Assembly: GCA_021820965.1 (NCBI GenBank)
Contig: JAKACZ010000006.1
Location: 62,001-126,000, forward strand
DNA: 64,000 nt
Source of the DNA: Bacillota bacterium
Lineage (GTDB): Bacteria > Bacillota > Sulfobacillia > Sulfobacillales > Sulfobacillaceae
Direction of reading: 5' to 3'
Under the pieces are notes generated by a model that worked only from the letters and a program-made list of their open reading frames with translations, was not told where the DNA came from and searched no databases. Of this stretch, positions 16,554 through 25,176 are shown piece after piece. Position 1 is the first letter of the stretch. Every line of letters starts with the position of its first letter. A program made the translations under genes and the position numbers.

Positions 16554-17642
16554 ATGGCCTTGGGGAACTGGGCCGAAAATCCGTTCATCGTCATTTGGGA
16601 AACGACCCGCGCATGCCAATTGGCCTGTCGGCACTGCCGTGCGTCGGCCATCCGACACCGAAACCCGGGTGAGCTGAACCTGGAAGAGGTCTCCCGGCTC
16701 ATCATTGACCAATTGGTAACGATGGATTATCCGCTGTTTGTGTTGACCGGGGGCGATCCCATGGAACGCGACGACCTCGTGGAAATCGTGCGCCGTGCCC
16801 GGCAAGCCGGGTTGCGCCCGTCGATTACCCCCAGTGCCACGCCCAAGGTGACGTTTGAGGTCATGCGCGGACTTAAGGAGGCAGGGCTGGAAAACTGGGC
16901 GTTTAGTATCGATGGCTCCCGCGCAGAGATTCACGATCGGTTCCGCGGCATTCCGGGCACCTTCGATCTCACCATGGAAAAGATTGGGTACCTCCACCAG
17001 TTGGGCATCCCGCTGCAAATTAATACCACGGTCAGCCAGTATAACCTTGCCGACCTTCCGGCATTGGCCGATCTGATGCGCCGATTGGCTATCTTTCGCT
17101 GGAGTGTCTTTTTTCTGATTCCCACAGGCCGGGCACGACTCAAGGATTTATTAAGCCCGCAAGACCAGGAGTCGGTGCTGCAGTGGTTGGCATCCTTGCA
17201 ACAGGACGTGCCATTTGAGATCAAGACGACCGAAGGCCCGCAATATTACCGTATCCGAGCACAACAGCGGGAGGCCGCCGCGCTCCCGGACACTAAGGTG
17301 CGCCCACGGATGCCAGTGTGGGACGGTAACGGGTTTTTGTTCGTGTCACACACCGGTGACGTTTACCCGAGCGGATTTCTCCCGGTCAGTGTCGGCAATG
17401 TGCGCGCTACGCCTTTGGGACAGATTTACCGCGAAAGTCCCGTGCTGAAGGCCCTGCGCAACCCTGACAGTTTTAAGGGCAAATGCGGCTACTGTGAATT
17501 CAATAAAATCTGTGCCGGTTCGCGTGCTCGCGCCTACACCGTCACGGGCGACTACCTGGAAAGCGATCCATTTTGTCCTTATATTCCCGACCCGCGACGC
17601 AAGGAGTTGGTGGCTACATCGGGTCAGCGGGTCAAAGTCTAG
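16554..17642 (+). CDS. Radical SAM/SPASM protein (TIGR04053-like)
   Basis: 362 residues. FIVIWETTRACQLACRHCRA holds the radical SAM CxxxCxxC cluster (Cys21, Cys25, Cys28). TGGDPMERDDL is the SAM-binding GGD/E motif and SIDGSRAEIHDRFRG the conserved beta-4 loop. The C-terminal SPASM segment (GKCGYCEFNKICAGSRARAY and DPFCPY) binds additional Fe-S clusters. It belongs to the group that includes heme biosynthesis proteins AhbC/AhbD/NirJ and the sporadic TIGR04053 family. I favour the latter because of the WETTRAC and FFLIPTGRA segments. The substrate is unknown. The FNR-like dyad upstream and the hemerythrin neighbour suggest induction under low oxygen or nitrosative stress. Confidence 0.85.
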   Translation: MALGNWAENPFIVIWETTRACQLACRHCRASAIRHRNPGELNLEEVSRLIIDQLVTMDYPLFVLTGGDPMERDDLVEIVRRARQAGLRPSITPSATPKVTFEVMRGLKEAGLENWAFSIDGSRAEIHDRFRGIPGTFDLTMEKIGYLHQLGIPLQINTTVSQYNLADLPALADLMRRLAIFRWSVFFLIPTGRARLKDLLSPQDQESVLQWLASLQQDVPFEIKTTEGPQYYRIRAQQREAAALPDTKVRPRMPVWDGNGFLFVSHTGDVYPSGFLPVSVGNVRATPLGQIYRESPVLKALRNPDSFKGKCGYCEFNKICAGSRARAYTVTGDYLESDPFCPYIPDPRRKELVATSGQRVKV

Positions 17643-17716
17643 GGCCCGCACGGATCGCCATCAGGAGTGTTCCAACCTGTCTTCCGCAATAGGTGAGGGT
17701 ATTTTCGAGGGCCGAT

Positions 17717-17730
17717 GTGATGGGCATCAC
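17717..17730. promoter_or_regulatory. Second FNR/CRP-type dyad, GTGAT-N4-ATCAC
   Basis: GTGATGGGCATCAC, perfect arms with a 4-nt spacer, lies about 185 bp upstream of the transglutaminase-like gene. It matches the dyad at 16423-16436 in arm sequence and spacing, so the same regulator probably binds both. Confidence 0.55.
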
Positions 17731-17913
17731 CGTGCCGAGAGACTGATAACGCTAAACTTTTTGTAGTGGGCGTCTTAGCCGTGCGTTTTAGCGGGCGAGA
17801 GGTCTTTTAACGATTTGTACCCGGCGGATGCTGGAACCGACATCCGGGAGACGTACCGCCAGGCGGAATCGCTGACATACGGGGGACTTTCAAATAATGG
17901 GAGGGATAGGGCG

Positions 17914-18567
17914 ATGGAGCTTATCATGGAGAGCGATCATATCGAGGACTACTTGGAAAAGAGTTCAGTGATTGACTATGACCATCCGCTAATTGCCGAG
18001 AAAGTCTCGGAAATCCGGGGTCGAGCCAGCGCCGTTGAAGAGCAAGCGACCCTCGCATTCAATTTTGCGCGGGATGCAATTCGCCATTCATTCGACGCGA
18101 AGGATCGGATGGTCACAATTTCGGCGTCAGAAGCCGTGGCAATGGGCACGGGGATCTGCTTTGCCAAATCCCACCTCTTAGCGGCTCTCCTTCGTGGGCT
18201 TGGAATTCCTGCCGGATTTTGCTATCAGCGGGTCATGCGCCAAGGCACACCAGAGTCGGGCTACGCGCTACACGGGCTCAATGCCGCCTATTTCTACGGG
18301 GTGGGCTGGGTGCGCTTGGATCCGCGCGGGGATCGTCCTGGCGTTCATTCGGAATTCCATCTGCATGAGGAGCGGCTGGCGTACACACTGGACACATCTC
18401 GGGGGGAATATGACTACCCTTATGTTTATCGCCGACCTTTGCCGTCCGTTATTCAAGCAATGCGAGACTCGGCCGACTGCGACACCTTGTTTTATCGAAG
18501 GCCGGAAGCAATCACCAAAGAGGAAGCCTTCGGCCAAGACACGGCCACGACCGGTACGCGTGGTTAG
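17914..18567 (+). CDS. Transglutaminase-like cysteine protease-fold protein
   Basis: 217 residues. The transglutaminase-like core (PF01841 type) runs from about residue 55 to 150. Its Cys82 is in MGTGICFAKSHLLAALLRGLGIPAGFCY, the His in YALHGLNAAYF and the Asp in WVRLDPRGD, the Cys-His-Asp triad in order. Bacterial members are mostly cysteine proteases or amidases, rarely cross-linkers. I took the ATG at 17914 because GGGAGGG precedes it. An upstream in-frame start at 17815 would add 33 residues without family character. No signal peptide. An FNR-like dyad upstream links it to the radical SAM gene, perhaps for peptide maturation, which is speculative. Confidence 0.82.
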   Translation: MELIMESDHIEDYLEKSSVIDYDHPLIAEKVSEIRGRASAVEEQATLAFNFARDAIRHSFDAKDRMVTISASEAVAMGTGICFAKSHLLAALLRGLGIPAGFCYQRVMRQGTPESGYALHGLNAAYFYGVGWVRLDPRGDRPGVHSEFHLHEERLAYTLDTSRGEYDYPYVYRRPLPSVIQAMRDSADCDTLFYRRPEAITKEEAFGQDTATTGTRG

Positions 18568-18607
18568 GTCTTACCAAAGTTCGGCTGTACTGATCTGGGA
18601 TTGGGGA

Positions 18608-18680
18608 TCGGTCATCCTAGCGAGGGGATACCTCCTGCTGTCGGATCAGTCTGGGGATTCCCTCCGGCCATCAGGCTGGA
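18608..18680. repeat. Degenerate copies of a dispersed GGGGATTNCCTCC repeat
   Basis: Two similar units follow each other: TCGGTCATCCTAGCG with GGGGATACCTCC, then TCGGATCAGTCT with GGGGATTCCCTCC. The same words recur at 28320 and, as an exact 46-bp tandem, at 30881-30990. They belong to an intergenic repeat family of this genome. Confidence 0.5.
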
Positions 18681-18849
18681 GGGCTGCCGGTTAGGGCCAA
18701 CAAATAAATCGTCCGGCGGAAACTCGGCGTTTTCGGCCGGGGAAGAGCCTCCATCCCCCACTATCTATGACAGAATCCATATCAGGAGACAACCGTTGAC
18801 TACTCCTCGCTGACCTTTGACAACTGTATCTTAGGGGTTGCAGGAAGAA

Positions 18850-19058
18850 TGCTTTCCTGCGTAAAAGATACCAGCCATCCACGCACGCTGCGAATCCCAG
18901 CAGCTCAGCGGGGATCGCAGTGGTTACCCCGGCAGGTCCGGGGTGGTGAGGGCGTTGTCAACCGGACTACGATGCGACCCCACCTTAAGGAAGGAGATTC
19001 TCCTGATTCGTTTGACTTCCGGGAGGCGCAAGCTCCGGCCTTGAGGCCGGGTAGTTGA
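18850..19058 (+). pseudogene. TnpB C-terminal tail and transposon right end
   Basis: The last roughly 60 codons, with RGGEGVVNRTTMRP, KEGDSPDSFDF and REAQAPALRPGS before the stop, match the C-terminal tail of IS200/IS605 TnpB proteins. In those elements this stretch also forms the guide-RNA (omega-RNA) end. The hairpin CTCCGGCC-TTGA-GGCCGGG followed by TAGTTGAC is the usual right-end structure. The rest of the gene is missing. Confidence 0.5.
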
Positions 19059-19357
19059 CGATTGACCCTGTTCTGTAGCGCCGCGAGTCTTGTGGGACAG
19101 TTTAACCCGAGCGCCTTCGGAAACCACGGATTGTCGCCTCTTTGGAGAGCACGTAGAGTAGATTCGAGATCTTTGATGATCTTGAGCAGGGCCGACGTAT
19201 TCCGGGATTTGGCTTGTGGGAGGGCGATGGACGCGCGGACGGTCGCGATAGTCGAACCAAAAGGTGGTCATCCCGCGATCTGTGTTTATGTTTGCCCGCC
19301 TTTCAGCACTCCTCCATATATCGTATCAAGGCGGCTCGCGCTCTGATATTTCGTAAT

Positions 19358-20269
19358 TCAAAGAGACCATTGTTTGATACCAGATGCAACAAGAGACACA
19401 CCAGCTTCCCAATCATAGACCGCATTGTTTCTGAGCCAGCGGAAGCGCGTATCGGTTAGCGTAATGGCTTCAGCAAGCTTTTCATTGCTGATCCTGGTTT
19501 GGTAAGAATTTTGCAGCTCCTCTAGCGAACGCCTTTGTAACCGATATGCTGCTTTCCTCCATTGCTCGCGTTCCGCTGTGCTCACTCGTTCATCGTCGGG
19601 TGCCGATGCGTATCCCCAAGCATTAAGGCGTATCCTTGTTACACCAAGCGTGCCCAGCAAACCAAACATGGACGGGGGAGACCAGCGTTGACTCCCGACG
19701 TCGGATATCGGAGTGGTGTTGATTGCGGCTTGGATATCCTGCATCAGTTCATGGTATCGTTGCGCGCCTGGGAAGGGCTCCTCACCTAAAACCGAATCGA
19801 TGCCGAAAAAGTGGATTCCACGTGGTCCGGTTACGGCCTCGGCGATACTAATAGCTCCCCCTGGGCGGCAAACCCGAAGCATTTCTTGGACTGCCACTAC
19901 AGGATCCGTCAACACACCGATCCCCGTGTAACTGATTGCAGCATCGAAGTGCGAGTCGCCGAAAGGTAAGTGATATGCATTTCCCACAACAAACGAGACA
20001 TTTGAGATCCCTCTTTGTTTGGCTTTGGCCGTGGCTCTGTGTATGAATTCTTCATCCAAATCTAAACCGGTGACTGTTCCAGGAGCGATGCCCTCCGCCA
20101 GATAGGATGCCATCGTGTCAGGTCCACAGCCAACCTCCAGCACGTCCATTCCAGGAGCGAGCCCAAAGTAGTTCAACAAAATAGGGCGCATTTCAGGACG
20201 AAACCGCATCAATCGAGATTGTTCCAATAACTCCGCAGGTTGAATCCAGCGAAACCTATCTGTACCCAT
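19358..20269 (-). CDS. Class I SAM-dependent methyltransferase
   Basis: 303 residues. The Rossmann core begins at about residue 35 with MDVLEVGCGPDTMASYLAEG (motif I, SAM glycine loop). It continues with VTGLDLDEEFI (acidic ribose-binding residue), NAYHLPFGDSHFDAAIS (motif II/III) and MLRVCRPGGAISIAEAV (motif IV/V). This is the Methyltransf_11/UbiE-like small-molecule group. The C-terminal 100 residues are a less conserved helical cap. The acceptor substrate cannot be inferred. The ATG has GGAGGG at 5 nt. It stands alone, flanked by transposon debris on both sides. Confidence 0.87.
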   Translation of the reverse strand: MGTDRFRWIQPAELLEQSRLMRFRPEMRPILLNYFGLAPGMDVLEVGCGPDTMASYLAEGIAPGTVTGLDLDEEFIHRATAKAKQRGISNVSFVVGNAYHLPFGDSHFDAAISYTGIGVLTDPVVAVQEMLRVCRPGGAISIAEAVTGPRGIHFFGIDSVLGEEPFPGAQRYHELMQDIQAAINTTPISDVGSQRWSPPSMFGLLGTLGVTRIRLNAWGYASAPDDERVSTAEREQWRKAAYRLQRRSLEELQNSYQTRISNEKLAEAITLTDTRFRWLRNNAVYDWEAGVSLVASGIKQWSL

Positions 20270-20760
20270 GCTATCCCTCCATAATGATTTTGGCTGGCTT
20301 CATAACCATACCAGTTTGGTTGGACCGGGTGTCGTATCGTACGTATTTTCGCCTCCGTTCGACCTAACAATCCTGTCAGTACACCCATGTCGTGTAAGCT
20401 ATCCAAGCAATGCGTTTTCAGAATCTGGCACCCGCGCTTGAATGTCTGCCGCCGTCATTTGGCGGACCCGGCGCAAGGTCAGCGGCAGCAGTGGATTATC
20501 CACGCCAAGCCCCCAGCGGTCTCCACGGTCGTGAATCCCCGCCGATCGGTGGCGGGTACATCTTCCCGTTTCATCGCGACACGGCTTGCTGGTGTCATTG
20601 GCCGGTCGTGGGCTGGGAACTCCCTCGCGCCGGCCTAAAAGACTACGGGCTTACGGCCGAAGGACATCCCTGAACTGACGTAGACGGGCCCTACCGGAAG
20701 GGATGTCTCTCAGCGTGAACGCTGGGATCTTACGCCCGAATTTGATAAGCGGATGGGTGG
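20270..20760. other. Intergenic stretch without recognisable gene
   Basis: No coherent protein family is visible in any frame. An inverted repeat, GACATCCCT near 20662 and AGGGATGTC near 20700, could be an RNA hairpin or a mobile-element end. Short runs on the minus strand vaguely recall transposase C-termini but are not convincing. Confidence 0.3.
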
Positions 20761-21501
20761 CTAAGTAGGGCGTTTAATAAGATGCGCACTGATGGTAAGG
20801 GCCAACGCGCTGTATAAGATCAGTCCCAGCCAATGAGTCCAGGTATTGAAGGGTCCGAAAAAGATCAGCCCCTTTAGAATCCCTAGCGCGCCGGTAGACG
20901 GAAGAATCCACAGTACCAGTGCCCACGACCCCAGAGAGCGGACCGGAACCATGCTTAAAAAGAGCACTCCCATCATGACCAAATTACCAAATAGACCCGC
21001 CAGCCCTTCGTCGGGCGCCAAAAGGCCAATAATCGCTCCAATCGACCCCATGGCTAACCCTGTGAGAAGTAGCAGTACAACAATCCACGGGGAAAAATGC
21101 ATGGGAACGTGGTCCAAAAATTTTCCCTCAAGGGCGATGAGGAAGACCCCGGGCCATGCGAACAGGCTGTACACGGTCGTTAGAGAAACGACCAAGGCTT
21201 CGAGTGAAATCGGCATGACACGGTAATGGTCCAATGCCCGGCTGACCTTAAGCCATGCCATATACTGGGACAACATGACGATGGTGGCAATCGATTCGGA
21301 GAGCAGCATGGCGCCGGAAATAATGTCGAGCCGTTCACTTCCCGCCATTTCAGGATTTGTCAAATGAAGCAACATAACAATGCCGGCGGGCATTACCGCA
21401 CTCACCACAATATACGGCCGCCAACTCCGCCGAAGCCTGGCAAGCTGCATCGTCAACAGCACCCGAAACATAGTGGAAAACGATGCGCTAAAAGTATTCA
21501 T
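20761..21501 (-). CDS. ABC-2 type transporter permease
   Basis: 246 residues with six hydrophobic segments, the pattern of ABC-2 permeases. Segments include VVSAVMPAGIVMLLHL, LLSESIATIVMLSQYMAWL, LFAWPGVFLIALEG, WIVVLLLLTGLAMGSIGAIIGLLAPDE and the typical LPSTGALGILKG just before the last helices. It forms a membrane channel with the ATPase encoded immediately upstream, whose 3' end it overlaps by 14 nt. ATG at 21499-21501 has GGAAGGGG upstream. Substrate unknown; drug, peptide or lipid export is typical of this type. Confidence 0.85.
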   Translation of the reverse strand: MNTFSASFSTMFRVLLTMQLARLRRSWRPYIVVSAVMPAGIVMLLHLTNPEMAGSERLDIISGAMLLSESIATIVMLSQYMAWLKVSRALDHYRVMPISLEALVVSLTTVYSLFAWPGVFLIALEGKFLDHVPMHFSPWIVVLLLLTGLAMGSIGAIIGLLAPDEGLAGLFGNLVMMGVLFLSMVPVRSLGSWALVLWILPSTGALGILKGLIFFGPFNTWTHWLGLILYSALALTISAHLIKRPT

Positions 21502-22444
21502 TGTTGTCGGCCCCTTCCGCAATATCGTTGTTCCAGCGCTTGCGAAGAGCCAAATAGGCGTCTTCTAAGCTGGGTTCATTGACCGCCACGCTGTCCACCA
21601 GCCCGGGATCGGCTAGCCAACGAGCCAGAAGTCTTAGAGCGTGCCCCCGCGAAGCTGTAAATTCGACCCACAGGCCATGCGATCGAATTTCGACCGCCGC
21701 GCCCGCCAGGTCGGCCTTCAGGCGGCTCGGGTCCTTGCCAATGGTAACCGCGACGCGGAGGAAATCGCCTGCCTTTTCTCTGAGGGACTTTGGGCTTCCG
21801 TCGTGGCGGATTTCCCCGTGGCCCATGATCAACACGCGGTCCAGCACTCGCTCCGCTTCCAATACGTTGTGGGATACCAACAAAATGACCCGGTCCGGAT
21901 GCCTGAGGTTCTCAATGAAATCCCATACGCGATGGCGCATCAGCGGATCCAACTCATTGGTCGGTTCGTCCAGCGCGATAATCGGAGTGGGTGCCACGAG
22001 GACGCTGGCGATGCCAACCAGGCGGTGCTCTCCACCGGACAGGCTGGCGACCTGTCGGTGCCTCAGTGAGGTGAGATCGAGCAGTTCTAAGAGCGTCTGG
22101 GTATGTTCATCCGCCTTGGCCCGCGTTTGGCCCCGGAGGAGGGCGCTCGAGCGAATAGCTTCTTCAACTGTTAAGTCGCCTAGGGCCAGCGGGTGCTGCG
22201 GCAGGTAAGCGATGCGTTCTTTCACCCAGCGTTGTCCAGGAACAACTACCCGGCCGCCGATTCGGACCTCCCCGCCAGTCGGCCGAGTAAGCCCGACCAG
22301 TTGGCGAAGCAGGGTGGTTTTCCCGGCGCCGTTGGGTCCGAGCAGGCCGACAATTGTGCCAGACTCCATGCGAGTGGTGATATTGCGGTTGGCCCAAGTA
22401 TCACGGAAGCGCTTGGATAACTGAGCAAACTCTATATCAATCAT
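21488..22444 (-). CDS. ABC transporter ATP-binding protein
   Basis: 318 residues. Walker A GLLGPNGAGKTTLLRQL, Q-loop region AYLPQHPLALGDLT, signature SLSGGEHRLVGIASVL, Walker B TPIIALDEPTNELD and the H-loop VSHNVLEAERV are all present. The C-terminal 90 residues are an accessory domain common in DrrA/BcrA/CcmA-type export ATPases. I place the start at the second ATG of an ATGATG pair with GGAG 5 nt before it. A longer in-frame extension upstream lacks family similarity. It pairs with the ABC-2 permease gene that overlaps its end. Confidence 0.9.
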   Translation of the reverse strand: MIDIEFAQLSKRFRDTWANRNITTRMESGTIVGLLGPNGAGKTTLLRQLVGLTRPTGGEVRIGGRVVVPGQRWVKERIAYLPQHPLALGDLTVEEAIRSSALLRGQTRAKADEHTQTLLELLDLTSLRHRQVASLSGGEHRLVGIASVLVAPTPIIALDEPTNELDPLMRHRVWDFIENLRHPDRVILLVSHNVLEAERVLDRVLIMGHGEIRHDGSPKSLREKAGDFLRVAVTIGKDPSRLKADLAGAAVEIRSHGLWVEFTASRGHALRLLARWLADPGLVDSVAVNEPSLEDAYLALRKRWNNDIAEGADNNEYF

Positions 22445-22793
22445 CATGTCTCCATCGAAATTCCTCAGGTTAAGCTTACCCAAATGCAAGCCAGAGCAGA
22501 GATCACACACCATCTCAGCGTGCATCCCATAGATATGGTAGTGTGGCGATTGAGTTCCGCCGTGATCCAGGTCACCTTCGCGGGTACGCGGGAAGCTTGC
22601 AGGCGTAGAACGGGCCACTACTAGTACACGATGGCGTTAATGCATAATCACCGTGTCGAAACACACGTTCCCTGGACAGTCGGCGGTTCATGGTTAACCA
22701 GAACGAGTACTGGTTTCGTATCCTCGTCCGCTAGACCCTCAATAAACGGGCCAGTGTTGCCTCGGTCGCCGCGCCCGAAGCGCGCATTCGTAA

Positions 22794-22868
22794 TTCATTG
22801 AAGACTATAACGAACCTTTGGCCAAGACCTTCCGATGGACGTTTGATGGCAAATTAGTGAAAGCGTGA
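22794..22868 (+). pseudogene. C-terminal scrap of an IS630-type transposase
   Basis: The frame FIEDYNEPLAKTFRWTFDGK followed by LVKA and a stop matches the C-terminal tail of IS630 transposases (pattern F-I-x-x-Y-N-x-x-x-A-K-P-F-R-W-T). Nothing else of the gene is left. It belongs to a subgroup different from the intact element at 23484-24924, whose C-terminus is unlike it. Confidence 0.5.
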
Positions 22869-23160
22869 TTGCTTAGGTGGTGCGGGAATAACGCCATGGT
22901 GTACTAGTAGCAGGAGTTTCCGAGTTAGTGAGTGCAAAACGTCTGGAACCCTGGTAGAATCACGGTTTTGAGCATTTCGCGCATATTGTTCAACTCAGGG
23001 CCGTTGTTGGCGGCATCGGGCGGCCCAGTGAAGACTTGACGAAGGCCCCAAACTACCGTCTCACGTGGGATTCGGGAATTTCACCAATAGGTGGCGGAAC
23101 TCAAATATGGTCAACGGGACCCATAACTCCTGCTAGCGTACGGTTTCCCCACAAGAGGGA
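22869..23160. other. Intergenic stretch between transposase relics
   Basis: No gene or RNA recognised; stop codons occur in all frames. It is flanked by two transposase scraps and is probably decayed insertion-sequence DNA. Confidence 0.3.
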
Positions 23161-23451
23161 TTGAGACAATTTGCCCAACACTTGTCTGTTTGTTATGAGG
23201 CCTCGCTGTTTCTGATCAGTGAAGATCACGAGCGGCTCGGCATGACGTTGCCCTATCCCAATGGGGCATTGCAGCCGGCACCCACGACCAAACGCCTCAC
23301 CGAAATCGTCACCCCCATTCAAATCATTTATTGGCGGGCAGCTGACGGAATCCGGCGGCGGAGCCGGAGTGCCCTCACGCTCGTCCAACGCCAAGCCCTC
23401 CTGTTGGTCGGCATGGATTCCCGGCGGTTTATCCATGTTCCTTCTAGATGA
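23161..23451 (+). pseudogene. Probable transposase C-terminal fragment
   Basis: A 96-codon open frame (FAQHLSVCYEASLFLI, KRLTEIVTPIQIIYW, ALTLVQRQALLLVGMD, RRFIHVPS). It recalls the C-terminal end of IS1634/IS4-group transposases, where a similar 'LTPxQRxALxLLG' precedes the stop. The catalytic part is missing and it ends 32 bp before the left terminal repeat of the intact IS630-type element. The family assignment is tentative. Confidence 0.35.
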
Positions 23452-23483
23452 ACCATAGGGACGTCTCATCATTCAGGCTAGGC

Positions 23484-23510
23484 TATATACCCGGTCAAAA
23501 AGATTTTGAA
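23484..23510 (+). repeat. IS630-type left terminal inverted repeat
   Basis: 27-bp repeat beginning TATATACCCGGTCAAAAAGA. Its inverted partner at 24898-24924 differs at four positions. Confidence 0.7.
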
Positions 23511-23595
23511 TCGGATTTGGAAGATTTTGTCTGGACGTGGCCGGTCGGATTCGCTATCGTACACTCATCCTTTGTTGACGTAGGAGGAGTGTATC

Positions 23596-24693
23596 ATGCG
23601 CAGACCCGTTCTCGCGCCCGTGAATCCGCCCCAGCCTCGAGCATCATCTCCCCTCGATAACTCCCATTCGCAAGACCTGCTAGTCATCCAAGCCACGATG
23701 AAAAGCATCCGGGACCGCCGGTTGTTCGAACGGTACCAAACGGTCTTCCTGGTCCTGCAAGGCTACCCGTATCGGCAGGTGAGTCAGATCATTGGACGGT
23801 CGGTGACGACCGTTGTCAATTATATGAAGGCCTATCGCCGGGGCGGCTTGGGTGCCCTAAACCTACGCCATTCACCCGGCCGTCCGCGCCACCTTACCCC
23901 GGACCAGGAGCGCCAGACCATCGATGTGATCACGCATCATGTCCCCCAAGAGGTCGGCTTTCCGGCCGAGATGAATTGGACCGCGCCACTGGTGGCGCGG
24001 TATATCGCAAAGACGTTTCAGGTCGAGTTTTCCGAACGCGGAGCCCGGAGTCTGCTGTATCGCTGGAACTTCAGTTGCACGCGCCCGACCTATACGCTGG
24101 CGAAGGCGGACCCCGTGAAGCAACGCCAATTTAACCGCTGGTTCCGGCGGGAAAGGCGCCGCTTGCGGCGCGGTGAAATTGACCGACTGCTGTTCGAAGA
24201 CGAGTCGATGATTCGGGATTATCAGGCCATCGGGCGCACGTGGTTTCCCAAGGGTCAACAAAAACAAATCCCCACCTATGGAAAACATTGGGGCGCCAAA
24301 TTATTAGGAACGCTGGATTATGGCACCGGGGAAGTGCTGTGGCATCACGCCGATCACTATGACGCTGCCGTGTTTCTCACATTTCTGAAGCAGGTCGTCG
24401 ACCACTACCAAGGCGAGCGCATCGTGATGATTTTGGATAACGCGCGGATCCACCATGCCAAGCTCATTCAACCATTTCTCGACGCGCATCGCGAGACGCT
24501 CACCCTGCTCTTCCTCCCGCCCTACAGCCCGCAGCTGAACCGGATTGAGGGGCTATGGGGATGGTTGAAGCGCTCGGTCATCTACAACGTCTTCTTCAAG
24601 ACGGCCTCCGCCAGCGTGGATGCAGTCACCGGGTTCATGAAGCGGGTGAACGCAGACCCGGAACAAACCCTCAAGCGTCTCTGTTGGAATTAG
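23596..24693 (+). CDS. IS630 family transposase
   Basis: 365 residues, intact. The N-terminal third is a winged helix-turn-helix (YRQVSQIIGRSVTTVVNYMKAYRRGG) that binds the element ends, followed by a linker with LRHSPGRPRHLT. The DDE domain has Asp202 in LLFEDESMI, Asp281 in VMILDNARIHH and Glu318 in FLPPYSPQLNRIEGLWGWLK. The D-to-E spacing of 36 is typical of Tc1/mariner-IS630 enzymes. ATG is preceded by GTAGGAGGAGTG. With both terminal repeats present the element could still be mobile. Confidence 0.93.
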   Translation: MRRPVLAPVNPPQPRASSPLDNSHSQDLLVIQATMKSIRDRRLFERYQTVFLVLQGYPYRQVSQIIGRSVTTVVNYMKAYRRGGLGALNLRHSPGRPRHLTPDQERQTIDVITHHVPQEVGFPAEMNWTAPLVARYIAKTFQVEFSERGARSLLYRWNFSCTRPTYTLAKADPVKQRQFNRWFRRERRRLRRGEIDRLLFEDESMIRDYQAIGRTWFPKGQQKQIPTYGKHWGAKLLGTLDYGTGEVLWHHADHYDAAVFLTFLKQVVDHYQGERIVMILDNARIHHAKLIQPFLDAHRETLTLLFLPPYSPQLNRIEGLWGWLKRSVIYNVFFKTASASVDAVTGFMKRVNADPEQTLKRLCWN

Positions 24694-24897
24694 GCCGCGC
24701 GAACGCGCGGCACCACGAAGCGGTCCTCATCAACGCCCCGGTGTAGGCGGGGCGGCTTGGCGTGCCCGCCGCCAAGCGTCTCCTCTCGGGCCGCCAGGCC
24801 TCCGGCATGATTCCCTACGGTGGCAGTCGGCATTCCCGTCGCGAATGCTCCACCAAAGGTCTCATCACGCATTAAATCGCAAACAGTTGTGCCCTTT

Positions 24898-24924
24898 TTC
24901 AACTTCTTTTTCACCGAGTATATA
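24898..24924 (-). repeat. IS630-type right terminal inverted repeat
   Basis: Inverted partner of 23484-23510; read on the minus strand it starts TATATACTCGGTGAAAAAGA. Confidence 0.7.
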
Positions 24925-25176
24925 GGCAAGGGTGCGAAATGCAAGTCGATACATCGCTGCGGAGCGGCGGAAAACTTGCGTCGACGCCAACCATGTATAC
25001 ATCGAGGACACGTATTTCGATAAGCTGCAGGTATCACCAGGATTAGGTGCGACTGGGCGGTGGCGATAGTGGGATGGGGTGCCCGTTGCTTTTTTCTACT
25101 GGTGGGTCCCGAGTTGTGATACTTTTACAGATGAAAAAATAAATGCGCGGAGAGCCGTTCTGCGCAGAGGTGATGG

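Larger units (their letters stand above)
23484..24924 (+). mobile_element. Complete IS630-type insertion sequence with terminal inverted repeats
   Basis: Left end 23484-23510 and right end 24898-24924 are inverted copies matching at 23 of 27 positions, both starting TATATAC. IS630/Tc1 elements insert at TA and duplicate it, which fits the TATA at both ends. Between them lies one intact transposase gene. The roughly 200-bp non-coding 3' flank inside the right end is longer than usual for the family. Confidence 0.75.

Noticed and set aside
16554-17642. Heme d1/AhbC-type heme synthesis enzyme
   Set aside because: WETTRAC and FFLIPTGRA fit the TIGR04053 group better, and no other heme gene is near; kept only as an alternative.
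20400-20700. TnpB C-terminus on the minus strand
   Set aside because: Only vague similarity in short pieces; no family block in the right order.
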